From contig NZ_JASJEV010000007.1 of NCBI RefSeq assembly GCF_030067675.1, forward strand, positions 1-64,000: 64,000 nt of DNA, in the 5' to 3' direction. The notes below the pieces were generated by a model, which worked only from the letters and a program-made list of their open reading frames with translations, had not been told where the DNA came from and made no database searches. This document shows, one piece after another, positions 55,958 to 64,000 of the stretch; the first letter of the stretch is position 1; the number at the start of each line of letters is the position of its first letter. The position numbers and the translations under genes are program-made. This DNA is from Chelatococcus albus. GTDB lineage: Bacteria; Pseudomonadota; Alphaproteobacteria; Rhizobiales; Beijerinckiaceae.

Positions 55958-56416
55958 TCAACGCGTGAAGAGGACGACGAGGCAGATGGCCGTGGCGGCG
56001 AGGGCGAGGGCGGCCGGGATCATGACGATCTGGGCGAGGGCCTCGCGGCCGGTGAGCCAGCCGCCGCCGGTGTCGACCCGCCCATCGAGGAAGACGGCGA
56101 GGCCGCGGCGGCGCGGAGCGTCCTCGCCGCGCCGGCCCAGACGCGCCATGAGCGCCGGCGTGCCGAAATACATGAGGATGTAGACGATGCTGATCACCAC
56201 CGCCATGGCGCTCTGGGCGTCGTTGCGGAAGGTGAGCCAGCAGACGCCGAGGAGCCAGGCGAAGGCGAGGACCACCGCACCGTAGACGGCCGGGTGCATC
56301 TCCGCCCCCGTGCGCCGGTACTCCTCTCCCGCCCCGGCCACCCCCTCGTCCAGCCCCGCCCCGGCCAAGGTGGCCGCGGCGGCCCTGTCCTCCTGCCCGA
56401 CGACGACATGCCTCAT
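55958..56416 (-). CDS. Uncharacterised membrane protein next to the truncated haemoglobin
   Basis: The 152-aa protein has a hydrophilic N-terminus (1-~45), two closely spaced membrane helices (~46-85: VVLAFAWLLGVCWL and MAVVISIVYILMYFG), a ~40-residue Arg-rich loop and a final helix (~125-150: IVMIPAALALAATAICLVVLF). No catalytic motif is visible. It overlaps the haemoglobin gene by ATGA and has GGAGG upstream, so it is co-expressed with it and probably belongs to the nitrosative-stress response (inference). Confidence 0.75.
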   Translation of the reverse strand: MRHVVVGQEDRAAAATLAGAGLDEGVAGAGEEYRRTGAEMHPAVYGAVVLAFAWLLGVCWLTFRNDAQSAMAVVISIVYILMYFGTPALMARLGRRGEDAPRRRGLAVFLDGRVDTGGGWLTGREALAQIVMIPAALALAATAICLVVLFTR

Positions 56417-56907
56417 GACGGACCTCCTGGGGTGGGCAGGGAGCCGGGCCCGGCCGCCCGCGGCGCGCCGAATGGCGAGCCGAGGCCGTCGCGGACGTGG
56501 GCGAGGGCCCCCTGCAGGGAACGGGCGATGCGTTCGGCGCGGGAGACGAAGAGCGCCGCCGCCTCCGGCGGGCACAGTTCCTCGGCCGTCTGGCGGAAAA
56601 GCGCGAGCCAGCGGACGAAATGCTCGCCCGAGATGTCGGGATGGCGCGCGTGCGCCGGCACCGGCCGGCCGTCGTAGCGGCGCGTGAACAGCACGACGGA
56701 GGACCAGAAGTCGCGGAGCTGCACCAGATGCGCCGGCCAGTCGTCCACGGCGCGCTCGAAGATCGGCCCCAGCACGGCGTCGCGCCGCACGCGCTCGTAG
56801 AAGGCATGCACGAGCGCCCTGATCATCGCCTCGTCAATGCCGGCTGCGGCGCCCGGCGCATCCTCGCGCGCCTGGGGGTTCGGAAGGGAGGGCGGGGAGG
56901 TGCTCAA
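56413..56907 (-). CDS. Group III truncated haemoglobin
   Basis: The 164-aa globin-like protein is similar to group III trHb: LVHAFYERVRRDAVLGPIFERAV, the long F-region LRDFWSSVVLFTRRYDG and HPDISGEHFVRWLALF, with a proximal His expected in this stretch. Group III proteins bind O2/NO and are thought to help NO detoxification or redox control. It is divergent from an NsrR-type NO sensor with candidate operator sequences between, so NO induction is likely. Confidence 0.85.
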   Translation of the reverse strand: MSTSPPSLPNPQAREDAPGAAAGIDEAMIRALVHAFYERVRRDAVLGPIFERAVDDWPAHLVQLRDFWSSVVLFTRRYDGRPVPAHARHPDISGEHFVRWLALFRQTAEELCPPEAAALFVSRAERIARSLQGALAHVRDGLGSPFGAPRAAGPGSLPTPGGPS

Positions 56908-56931
56908 GATCGCGGATCGCTTGTTAAACAG

Positions 56932-56990
56932 GTATCACCGATACATCTTATAGGCAGCAGAGGGAAAAGCAATATCCCCAGTGCATCTTT
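56932..56990. promoter_or_regulatory. Intergenic NsrR-type operator region
   Basis: GTATC-ACC-GATAC (56932-56944) is a perfect dyad; it runs into ATACATCTTA (56941-56950), and GTGCATCTTT follows at 56981-56990. Both latter sequences resemble the RCATCTT half of the enterobacterial NsrR box. The AT-rich position between haemoglobin and regulator genes suits control of both. Confidence 0.55.
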
Positions 56991-57002
56991 TCGAGCCGAG
57001 CG

Positions 57003-57440
57003 ATGCGCCTCACCGTCCAGTCCGACTATGCCCTGCGCGTGCTGATGTATGCGGCCTCCTGCCCGGACCGGCTCGTCACCATCGACGAGATCGCCCGCGG
57101 CTACGGCATTTCCGAGAACCACCTGATGAAGGTGGTGCAGAAGCTCGCCCATGCCGGCTTCCTCGTGACCGTCCGCGGCCGCGGCGGCGGCCTGCGCCTC
57201 GCCCGACCGGCGGCGGAGATCACGGTGGGCGCGGTCATCCGCGCGACCGAGGAGGATTTCGCCCTCGTCGAGTGCTTCGGCTCGGGCAACCGCTGCCGGC
57301 TGACGCCGATCTGTCGGCTGAAGCCGGTGCTCGGCGAGGCGATCGCCGCCTATCTCTCCGTGCTCGACCGCTCCCGCCTGTCGGATCTCGTGGCCCTGCC
57401 GCGGCGCCTCGACGCCTTCCTGGCGCCGGTGGCGGAATAG
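57003..57440 (+). CDS. nsrR: Rrf2-family NO-sensing regulator (NsrR)
   Basis: The 145-aa Rrf2 protein begins MRLTVQSDYALRVLMYAA, with Asp8 and cysteines C91, C98 and C104 (ECFGSGNRCRLTPIC), the cluster ligands of NsrR. The HTH includes ISENHLMKVVQKLAHAGF and the wing RGRGGGLRLARP. The FeS form represses until NO reacts with the cluster. Divergent from the haemoglobin operon and autoregulation likely. Confidence 0.9.
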   Translation: MRLTVQSDYALRVLMYAASCPDRLVTIDEIARGYGISENHLMKVVQKLAHAGFLVTVRGRGGGLRLARPAAEITVGAVIRATEEDFALVECFGSGNRCRLTPICRLKPVLGEAIAAYLSVLDRSRLSDLVALPRRLDAFLAPVAE

Positions 57441-57445
57441 GCCGT

Positions 57446-58936
57446 TCAGACGGCCGCGGCCTCGGGCAGCACGTCACCGAGGAAGAGGTCGACGGCGCCG
57501 GTCAGCTCCGCGATCACCATGGCGACGGCGCGGGAGGCCTCGTCCACCTCGAAGGCGGCGCCCGCCGTCTGCTCGGCGGCCTTCAGCACCTCGCCGATGG
57601 CGCCGACCACGATCTCGCTGCGCTCGGCGAGCACGGAGGAATTGCGGCCGATGTCGGCGGTCGACACCTCCTGCTCGGCAATCGAGGAGGCGATGACGGA
57701 GGCCGAGCGGTCCACCTCGCCATTGATCTGCTCGATGGTGTCCATGGCGGCGACGGCCTCCTGGGCCGCGGCGCGAATGGCCGCGACGAGCCCGGAAATG
57801 GCGCCCGTCGCCTGGCTCGTCTGGGCGGAGAGGGCCTTCACCTCGCTCGCCACGACGGCGAAGCCGCGTCCGGCCTCACCCGCCTTCGCGGCCTCGATGG
57901 TGGCGTTGAGCGCCAGGAGATTCGTCTGGCGGGCCACCGTCTCGATGAGCTTGACCACGTTCTCGATCTGCTGGGCGCTCTCGGCGAGGCGCAGGACGCG
58001 CGTGTTGGTCTCGCGCGCCGTTTCCGCCGCCCGGCGGGTGATGATGGTGGTCTCGTGCATCTTGCCGCTGATCTGGGCCACCGAATGCGTCAGGGCCTCG
58101 GCGGCACGCTCCATCTCGCGCACGCTCGTCGCGGTCTTGCCAGCCGCCTCCTCCGCCGCGCCCACCTCCTGCACGGTGCCGTCCGCCACGCCCGAGAGCT
58201 GCGCGGCCGTGTGCTGCATGCGCTCGACCTGGTGGCCAACGTCGGCGGCGAGCGTGGCGAGGCCCGCACGCAGCTCCCCGGCCCGCTGCTCGAAGCGCTC
58301 GCGCCAGCGCTTGTCGACCGCGCCGCGCGCCTCGGCTGAGTGTCGCAGGCGGTCGGCCTCCTCATGGGCGATGCGCGCGGCGTCGAGCGCCTCCTCCGTG
58401 GCGCGCATGGCGGCGCGGACACGGTCCATGACCCAGACGAGGACGACCACCTCGACGGTGAGGATGAGGCCGTGCAGGAGCACGCGCTCGATGCCGCCGC
58501 CGTCCGGGAAGACCCCTAGCGGCAGGACATAGGCGAGCACGAGATGATGCAGCGTCGTGAAACCGGCGAAGGCGATGACGGCGCGGCGGTCGAGCCAGCC
58601 GACACAGGCCGCCATGCACGCGAAGAAATACATGTGCATGTCGATCTGCAGCGCCGGGCCGCGCCCTGTCGGCATGAAGATGCCGACGAGGAGCGCCACC
58701 AGCGCCGCAAGGCCGAGGCTGCCGATGACGGCGGCGCCCTTGGCGCCGCGCAATGCCCAGACGAGGGTCGGCACGCCGGCGAAGACCACGCCCGCCCCGA
58801 GCACGAGACCGACGGGCAGTGTCTCCCGCCACCAGGCGGCAAGGACGCCGAGCAGCACGTTGAGCCAGAGGAAGCCTACGAAGGCGCGACCGAAGCCCTG
58901 CTGGATCTCGCTGATGCGATCCTCGCTGCGACTCAT
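57446..58936 (-). CDS. Methyl-accepting chemotaxis protein with multi-helix membrane domain
   Basis: The 496-aa protein starts with an N-terminal region of about six membrane helices (~20-170) and no large periplasmic sensor; [14 protein letters not shown] and [16 protein letters not shown] are typical of a known class of such receptors. No clear HAMP follows; a helical linker leads to the MCP signalling domain (~250-480) with hairpin tip [20 protein letters not shown]. It signals to CheA/CheW, perhaps sensing membrane or energy state (inference). Overlaps the small upstream gene by ATGA. Confidence 0.88.
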   Translation of the reverse strand: MSRSEDRISEIQQGFGRAFVGFLWLNVLLGVLAAWWRETLPVGLVLGAGVVFAGVPTLVWALRGAKGAAVIGSLGLAALVALLVGIFMPTGRGPALQIDMHMYFFACMAACVGWLDRRAVIAFAGFTTLHHLVLAYVLPLGVFPDGGGIERVLLHGLILTVEVVVLVWVMDRVRAAMRATEEALDAARIAHEEADRLRHSAEARGAVDKRWRERFEQRAGELRAGLATLAADVGHQVERMQHTAAQLSGVADGTVQEVGAAEEAAGKTATSVREMERAAEALTHSVAQISGKMHETTIITRRAAETARETNTRVLRLAESAQQIENVVKLIETVARQTNLLALNATIEAAKAGEAGRGFAVVASEVKALSAQTSQATGAISGLVAAIRAAAQEAVAAMDTIEQINGEVDRSASVIASSIAEQEVSTADIGRNSSVLAERSEIVVGAIGEVLKAAEQTAGAAFEVDEASRAVAMVIAELTGAVDLFLGDVLPEAAAV

Positions 58937-59253
58937 GAGATGTCACCGTCCGTCGAGCCGAAGAGCCTGCCGCAGCCCTCGACCGCCTGCACTCTGACCA
59001 CGAGCCAGGCGCCCGCGGCGTAGAGCCGGCGGGCGAAGCCGGGATCGTCGGAGCGCGCCAGCACCGTCCCCGGCCGCCCCCCGCCGCGGATGATCGCGCC
59101 ATCCGCCTCGGCCACGAGCCTCACGGCATCCTTGCCTCCGGCGAACGGCGACGCGACGACGAGGACGGGCTCGCGGGACGCCGGCGCCAGCGCGAGCGCG
59201 AGCGGCGTCAGCAGCGCGACGGTGCCGAAGCCGAGGGCGAGGAAGCGGGACAT
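58933..59253 (-). CDS. Small secreted or membrane-anchored protein coupled to the chemoreceptor
   Basis: The 106-aa protein has an N-terminal hydrophobic segment ([18 protein letters not shown]) and ~80 periplasmic residues ([25 protein letters not shown], a single Cys94). I do not recognise a family. The 4-base overlap with the chemoreceptor gene suggests joint production and perhaps interaction. Confidence 0.65.
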   Translation of the reverse strand: MSRFLALGFGTVALLTPLALALAPASREPVLVVASPFAGGKDAVRLVAEADGAIIRGGGRPGTVLARSDDPGFARRLYAAGAWLVVRVQAVEGCGRLFGSTDGDIS

Positions 59254-59370
59254 GCGGGGGCGGCGATCTCGAACGACCCGACCGTGATTAGGGCGCCGCC
59301 GCTTAGCATTGCGTTAAATCGGCCGGAGCGACGCCAGGCCGCGGCCGGCATCGGCATTCCGGTACCGGAA

Positions 59371-60264
59371 TCAGCCGTTTTCCGCGAGAAACGCCTCAAC
59401 CTCGGCGCGCGTCGGCGCCCCCTGCCGCCCCCCGAATCGCGTCGCCTTGATCGCCGCGGCGGCGCTCGCGAAGCGCACCGCCTCGCGTCCGCGCCGGCCC
59501 TCGCCCAGCGCGAGCGCGAGTGCCCCGTGCCAGACGTCGCCGGCGCCGAGCGTGTCGACCGCCTTCACGGCGAAGGCCGGCTCGTGACGGACGGTCCCGT
59601 CCTCGAGGAAATAGACCCCCTCCACCCCGACCGTCACGGCGAGCCAGTTTGCGGCGCCCGCGGCGAGGCTCTCGAGGCCCCGGCGCGGATCGTCGAGGCC
59701 GGTCAGCTCGCGCAGGCCCTGGGCGCTGAAGGCGACATGGCTCGCGAGCGCGAGCATCTGGTGGTGGCGCGGGGCGCGGTCGGCGTCGAAGACGGCGGGG
59801 ATGCCGGCATGGCGCGCGAGGGCGAAGACATGCGCCGCCCCCTCCTCCCAGCGCGTGTCGCCGAGGACAGCCTCGGTGCCTGCGGGCAGTTCCCGCGGCA
59901 ACCAGTCGGTGTCCGCGGGATAGGAGCGGTCGGCGTAGCTGACGACGAGACGTTCGCCCCTGGCGTCGACGAGGATCGCAGACACGGGCGAGCGCCGGCC
60001 GGGCAGGCGCCGGCAGAGGCGGCAGTCCACCCCCTCCGCCTCGAGCTCGGCCACGATCTCCTGCGCGGTGAAGTCGTCGCCGAGCCGGGTCGCGAGCATC
60101 GCCTGCCCGCCGAGCCGCGAGACGGCGACGGCGGCATTGGCGGCGATGCCGCCGCCGACGACGACAAGGTCGCTCGCCCGGTGCTTCTCCGGCCGGGTGG
60201 GGATCTCATCCATGCGGTAGACGTAGTCGAGCGTGGCGATGCCGACGCAGAAGACGCGGGTCAT
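59371..60264 (-). CDS. PfkB-family sugar kinase
   Basis: The 297-aa ribokinase-fold kinase has VVVGGGIAANAAVAVSRLGG near residue 35 and the catalytic anion-hole motif DTLGAGDVWHGALA near 245. The substrate is a sugar or nucleoside not identifiable by eye; the sequence is closer to ribokinase/ketohexokinase-like members than to KDG kinases. It lies 13 bases after an aldose epimerase gene in the same direction, so a hexose pathway is plausible. Confidence 0.82.
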   Translation of the reverse strand: MTRVFCVGIATLDYVYRMDEIPTRPEKHRASDLVVVGGGIAANAAVAVSRLGGQAMLATRLGDDFTAQEIVAELEAEGVDCRLCRRLPGRRSPVSAILVDARGERLVVSYADRSYPADTDWLPRELPAGTEAVLGDTRWEEGAAHVFALARHAGIPAVFDADRAPRHHQMLALASHVAFSAQGLRELTGLDDPRRGLESLAAGAANWLAVTVGVEGVYFLEDGTVRHEPAFAVKAVDTLGAGDVWHGALALALGEGRRGREAVRFASAAAAIKATRFGGRQGAPTRAEVEAFLAENG

Positions 60265-60277
60265 GGCGGGCCGCCGG

Positions 60278-61327
60278 TCACATGCCGAGGAAGCGGTATT
60301 CGGTGACCTGCCGGTAGACCTCGCCGGGCCGCAGCAGCGTCGTCGGAAAATGCGCCCGGTTGGGACTGTCGGGAAAATGCTGCGCCTCAAGGCAGATGCC
60401 GGCATTGGCGCCGTACCGTGCGCCGCCGAGCCCCGGCACGGGGATGGCGACCTTGCCGCCGTCGTAGACCTGCAGGCCCGGCTCGGTCGTCCAGGTCTCC
60501 ATGGCAAGGTTGCTGCGGGTGGAGGCGAGCGTGGCGGCATGGGCGAGCGCCGGCCCGCCGCCGGCCGCAGGCTCGGTGCGGTCACGCCGCAGGACGAAGT
60601 TCACGTCGTAGCGCACCGGCGCGCCGGTCTCGGCGTCGGGGAAGCGGACGGTGCGGTTGGCGCGGAAATCATAGGGAGTGCCCTCCACCGCGCGGATCTC
60701 GCCGGTGGGGATGAGGTCGGCGTCCGTCGGCGTGTAGAAGTCCGCCGCCACCGTCAGCCGGTGATCGAGGATCGAGGGCGTGCCGTCGAGGTTGAAATAG
60801 GAGTGATGGCAGAGATTGACCGGCGTCGGTGCGTCGGTCACGGCCGCGAGCTCGATGCGCAGCGTCGCCGGCTCGCAGAGGCGGTACAGGCAGGTGACGG
60901 TCAGGGTGCCGGGAAAGCCGGCGTCGCCGTCCGGCGAGACGAGGGTGAGCGCCACGCTCGCCCCGTCGTGATGGGACACCTGCCAGGGGCGCTTGCCGAA
61001 GCCGCGGCCGCCGCCGTGCAGGGCGTGCCGCCCGTCCTGGTTGCGCGGAACGTCGTAGCCGCGCCCGTCCACCGTGAAACGGCCGCCGGCGATGCGGTTG
61101 GCGACGCGGCCGGCGATGGCGCCCATGTGCGGCGAGTGGGCGACATAGTCCTCCAGGCGCTCGAGGCCGAGGACGACGCGCTGCGGCTCGCCTGTCGCAA
61201 GCGGCACGACCAGGTCGCGCAGCACGGCGCCCCAACCGATGACCCGCGCCTCCGCTCCGGCCGCGGAGCGGATCGTCACTTCCTCGACGGTGCGCCCGTC
61301 GACCTCGCCGAACGGCCTGATCGCCAT
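60278..61327 (-). CDS. galM: Aldose 1-epimerase
   Basis: The 349-aa galactose-mutarotase-like enzyme has NRIAGGRFTVDG, the catalytic His in LCHHSYFNLDG and the C-terminal base region AGICLEAQHFPDSPN. It interconverts alpha and beta anomers of aldoses in the cytoplasm. Forms a two-gene unit with the sugar kinase downstream. Length is normal. Confidence 0.92.
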   Translation of the reverse strand: MAIRPFGEVDGRTVEEVTIRSAAGAEARVIGWGAVLRDLVVPLATGEPQRVVLGLERLEDYVAHSPHMGAIAGRVANRIAGGRFTVDGRGYDVPRNQDGRHALHGGGRGFGKRPWQVSHHDGASVALTLVSPDGDAGFPGTLTVTCLYRLCEPATLRIELAAVTDAPTPVNLCHHSYFNLDGTPSILDHRLTVAADFYTPTDADLIPTGEIRAVEGTPYDFRANRTVRFPDAETGAPVRYDVNFVLRRDRTEPAAGGGPALAHAATLASTRSNLAMETWTTEPGLQVYDGGKVAIPVPGLGGARYGANAGICLEAQHFPDSPNRAHFPTTLLRPGEVYRQVTEYRFLGM

Positions 61328-61502
61328 GAATTCCCCTTCCCCTTCGGCGCCGGCCGCAGCCGGCGCGTTAACGCCCTCGTCACCATAACCTCAGATCGCG
61401 CCCCGCACGCCCTTGTCCCGACGCAGGTGCGGCGCACCTTGCCGCAGGGACGATTCGGGGAACGTCGCGGACGCAAACCGCCGCGACGTCGAGGAAGGGG
61501 CC

Positions 61503-61700
61503 ATGCGCATCATCGTTGTTGCGATCGCCGCCGTGCTGGCGCTGAGCGCCTGCTCGTCGCGCCCGGACCGCATGCGGACGGGCAGCATCCGCAGCCATGC
61601 CAAGCCGCATCCGGACATCGGCAAGCCGCCGGTGGAATATGCCGCCCCGCGGACCGAGCCTCTCATCGAGCCGGACCACGACCCCTTCGCCGCCGACTAG
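61503..61700 (+). CDS. Small lipoprotein
   Basis: The 65-aa peptide has a signal sequence (IIVVAIAAVLALSAC) ending in lipobox LSAC, then a short Pro-rich hydrophilic tail. It should be lipidated at Cys19 and anchored in the membrane. No known function. GAGGAAGGGGCC precedes ATG 61503. Convergent with the glyoxalase gene. Confidence 0.75.
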   Translation: MRIIVVAIAAVLALSACSSRPDRMRTGSIRSHAKPHPDIGKPPVEYAAPRTEPLIEPDHDPFAAD

Positions 61701-61716
61701 ACCGGCCGGCGGCCGC

Positions 61717-62163
61717 TCACCACGTGCCCGTGTTCGGCATGGAGGCCCAGGGCTCCTGCGGCGGCTTCGCCTCGCCCTTCTGCAGGAGCTCGATGGAGAT
61801 GCCGTCCGGCGAGCGGACGAAGGCCATGTAGCCGTCGCGCGGCGGGCGGTTGATGGTGATGCCGGCGCGCATGAGCCTGTCGCAGAGGGCGTAGATGTCG
61901 TCGACCCGATAGGCGAGATGGCCGAAGTTGCGCCCGCCGGTGTAGACCTCGGGATCCCAGTTGTAGGTGAGCTCGACGAGCGGTGCCTTCGTCTCCCTCG
62001 CCTTCTCCACGTCGCCGGGGGCGGCCAGGAAGACGAGCGTGTAGCGGCCCTTCTCGTTGTCCATGCGGCGCACTTCGACGAGGCCGAGCTTGTCGCAGTA
62101 GAAGTCCAGCGACCGGGCGAGGTCGCTCACGCGCACCATCGTGTGCAGATATTCCACGGGCAT
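61717..62163 (-). CDS. gloA: Glyoxalase I (lactoylglutathione lyase)
   Basis: The 148-aa vicinal-oxygen-chelate protein has [28 protein letters not shown]-like [20 protein letters not shown] and [10 protein letters not shown], covering the metal ligands His, Glu, His and Glu of GloA. It converts the methylglyoxal-glutathione hemithioacetal to S-lactoylglutathione. The start at 62163 gives the usual length. Confidence 0.9.
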   Translation of the reverse strand: MPVEYLHTMVRVSDLARSLDFYCDKLGLVEVRRMDNEKGRYTLVFLAAPGDVEKARETKAPLVELTYNWDPEVYTGGRNFGHLAYRVDDIYALCDRLMRAGITINRPPRDGYMAFVRSPDGISIELLQKGEAKPPQEPWASMPNTGTW

Positions 62164-62337
62164 CCCCTTCTTCCCGATGCGGCGGGAGCGCACTATCCGG
62201 CGCCCCGGCCCGCGACGCAACGCGCAAGATGCGATATGCCGGACATGGAAGGAATGCACCGGACGCAGCCACGAGGCACGCCCGAAGAGGCGCCGCGCCC
62301 TGCGAAGATCGCCACATGCGATCCTTCACGGGTTCGA

Positions 62338-62440
62338 ATTGTTTCAACAACAATCTGGCCGGCGCAATCCCGCGCCCGGCGCTAGACAGGCGCCGGGAGG
62401 GCAAAGACGAACGCCAATCATTTGCAAATACTACAATCTT
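62338..62440. promoter_or_regulatory. AT-rich control region with two palindromes upstream of the CDF gene
   Basis: ATTGTT-N5-AACAAT (62338-62354) and the perfect palindrome ATTTGCAAAT (62420-62429) stand out in GC-rich DNA between divergent gloA and CDF genes. They may bind a regulator of either gene. Otherwise the 382-base gap 62164-62545 shows nothing I can name. Confidence 0.4.
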
Positions 62441-62545
62441 CTTGCCGGCGGCCGGCGCGATGGCTATGTGCCCTCTCGCCCTGCCCGCGGCGGGCCGGGC
62501 GTCGCGCCAGATCCCGCGGAGAGGGCTGCCGGAGAGCCGGAACCG

Positions 62546-63955
62546 ATGACGTCACCCGCCACCACCGCAGCCGAGACGCGCAGGGATGCCGAGCGGCGCA
62601 AGGAGCGCGTGGCGCTCGTGTCCATCTTCGTCAGCGTGGCGCTGACCGCCGCCAAGGGGGTGGCCGGCGTCGCCACCGGGTCGCTCGCCCTCCTCACGGA
62701 CGCGGCCAACAGCCTGCTCGACGTCGCCGCCACGACCATGACATGGCTCGCCGTGCGCACGGCGCACAAGCCGGCGGACGAGGAGCACCAGTACGGCCAC
62801 GGCAAATTCGAGTCGCTGTCGGCGCTGGTCGAGACCGCATTCCTCTTCCTGCTCTCGGGCGTGGTCGCGGTCGAGGGCCTCCGCCGGCTGGCGACCGGGC
62901 GGACGGAGATCGAACCGAGCTGGTTCGCGGTCGGCGTGCTCGTCGCCGCCATCCTCCTCGACGGCTGGCGCTGGTGGACCCTGCGGCGGGTGGCGAAGGA
63001 GACGAACAGCGAGGCGCTGGCGGCGGATGCGCTGCATTTCTCCTCCGACCTCGTCAATTCCGTCTTCGTCCTCGCGGCCTTCGGCGCGGCCGCCCTCGGC
63101 TATCCGCAGGCGGATGCCCTCATCGCCATCGGCGTGTCGTTCTTCATCGCCTTTGCCGGCTTCCGGCTGGCACGACGCACCATCGATGCCCTGCTCGACC
63201 GTGCGCCGCGGGGCCTCGCCGAGCGGGTGACGGCGATTGCCGAGGGCGTCGCCGGCGTCGTCGGGGTCGACCGCGTGCGCGTGCGCCCGGTGGGCGCACG
63301 CGTGCTCGGCGAGATCAACCTCAAGGTGTCGCGCACGCTGCCGCTCGACCGCGTCGCCGCCATCAAGGAGCGGGCGGGCGGGGCGCTCGCCGCGGCCCTG
63401 CCGGAGGCCGAGTTCACCATCACGACGACGCCGGTGCAGCTCGACGACGAGACCATCCTCGAGCGTGTCATGCTCATCGCCGCGCGCCAGCGCGTGCCGG
63501 TGCATCATGTCACGGTGCAGAACCTGGAGCGGCGCCTGTCGGTGAGCTTCGACGTGGAGGTCGACTCGCGCCTGTCGCTCGGGACAGCCCACGAGGTGGC
63601 GAGCCGCATCGAGGCGGCCATCCAGGAGGAGCTCGGGCCGCAGGTGGAAGTGGAGAGCCACATCGAGCCGCTCGTCGTGCCCCATCTCGAAGGGCGCGAG
63701 GCCGACGCGGCGCTCGTGTCCCGGATCGCCGGCACCCTCGCCGAGGCGACGCGCGACGATCGCGGCCTTTCCGGCGTGCACAGCGTGCGCGTGCGCAAGA
63801 CGCCGGCCGGCCTCGTCGTCAACTACCATTGCCGCGCCGACCCGGCGCTCGACGTGGCCAGCGTGCACGACATGGTCGACGCGCTCGACCGGCGCGTGCG
63901 CGCCCTGCATCCCGAAATCGCCCGCATCGTCGGCCACGCCGAACCGCAGCGGTGA
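62546..63955 (+). CDS. Cation diffusion facilitator metal exporter with extended C-terminus
   Basis: The 469-aa CDF transporter has six membrane helices (~25-215) with metal-site motifs GSLALLTDAANSLLDV and ADALHFSSDLVNS (HxxxD), then cytoplasmic dimerisation domains. The C-terminal part (~250 residues) is about twice the usual single domain and seems to hold further repeats of it (VHHVTVQNLERRLSVSFDVEV, then a VHSVRVRKTPAGLVVNYHC unit). It would export Zn, Fe, Mn or Co by proton antiport; the metal is not predictable here. GGAGAGCCGG precedes ATG 62546. Confidence 0.9.
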   Translation: MTSPATTAAETRRDAERRKERVALVSIFVSVALTAAKGVAGVATGSLALLTDAANSLLDVAATTMTWLAVRTAHKPADEEHQYGHGKFESLSALVETAFLFLLSGVVAVEGLRRLATGRTEIEPSWFAVGVLVAAILLDGWRWWTLRRVAKETNSEALAADALHFSSDLVNSVFVLAAFGAAALGYPQADALIAIGVSFFIAFAGFRLARRTIDALLDRAPRGLAERVTAIAEGVAGVVGVDRVRVRPVGARVLGEINLKVSRTLPLDRVAAIKERAGGALAAALPEAEFTITTTPVQLDDETILERVMLIAARQRVPVHHVTVQNLERRLSVSFDVEVDSRLSLGTAHEVASRIEAAIQEELGPQVEVESHIEPLVVPHLEGREADAALVSRIAGTLAEATRDDRGLSGVHSVRVRKTPAGLVVNYHCRADPALDVASVHDMVDALDRRVRALHPEIARIVGHAEPQR

Positions 63956-64000
63956 AGGGGCGACAGGTCCGCGCGAAGCTTTCCTGATCGCCCCCTGACG

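Overview
The window is GC-rich chromosomal DNA from an alphaproteobacterium, most likely of the Hyphomicrobiales (Rhizobiales). The evidence is a LexA box of the alphaproteobacterial GTTC-N7-GTTC type in front of an imuA-imuB-dnaE2 cassette, a fused LivH-LivM permease, a UrtABCDE/urease locus, and an inserted palindromic element that resembles repeats known from Rhizobiales. Genes are dense, many overlap by 4 bp (ATGA/GTGA), and about eleven copies of one palindromic intergenic repeat lie between them. No tRNA, rRNA or CRISPR array was seen.

Layout. 1-1358: end of an IS5-type transposase gene, then remnants of an ArsR-like regulator and a glutathione S-transferase that meet head to head at a CTAG. 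1414-3539 (minus): a translationally coupled pair, a membrane-anchored double-Cache sensor with no output domain and a pentameric ligand-gated ion channel. 4067-20303: a catabolic island. It holds a molybdenum hydroxylase, a 6-hydroxynicotinate-reductase-like protein, a UPF0280 (ApbE-related) protein, two DUF1185 proteins, a Liv-type ABC transporter, a MarR regulator, an enamidase, a 7Fe ferredoxin and a ferredoxin-NADP+ reductase. Together these fit a reductive nicotinate (N-heterocycle) pathway in which NADPH reaches the ring reductase through ferredoxin. Two promoters in the island share the same TTGACA/GTATAC architecture. 20461-26170: SOS mutasome cassette.

26202-30594: rhodanese plus BigR/SqrR-like persulfide regulator, a KDG-type sugar kinase and a periplasmic 2',3'-cyclic nucleotidase. 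30626-44009 (all minus): urea uptake and urease (urtABCDE, ureD, ureAB fusion, ureC, GFA-like protein, ureE, ureF, ureG, HupE/UreJ), read from a perfect sigma-54 promoter upstream of urtA. A VapBC toxin-antitoxin pair sits inside this run, and the HupE gene carries an in-frame repeat insertion. 44397-49931 (minus): xanthine dehydrogenase xdhA-xdhB followed by an XdhC-guanine deaminase fusion. Purine breakdown therefore lies beside urea breakdown, which suggests a nitrogen-scavenging region.

50089-54469: a small surface-polysaccharide cluster (flippase, short ORF, asparagine synthase-like amidotransferase, glycosyltransferase). 54673-57440: YeiH-family exporter, then an NO-response module (membrane protein, group III truncated haemoglobin, divergent NsrR-type regulator). 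57446-59253: chemoreceptor with a small partner. 59371-61327: sugar kinase and aldose 1-epimerase. 61503-63955: small lipoprotein, glyoxalase and a long CDF metal exporter.
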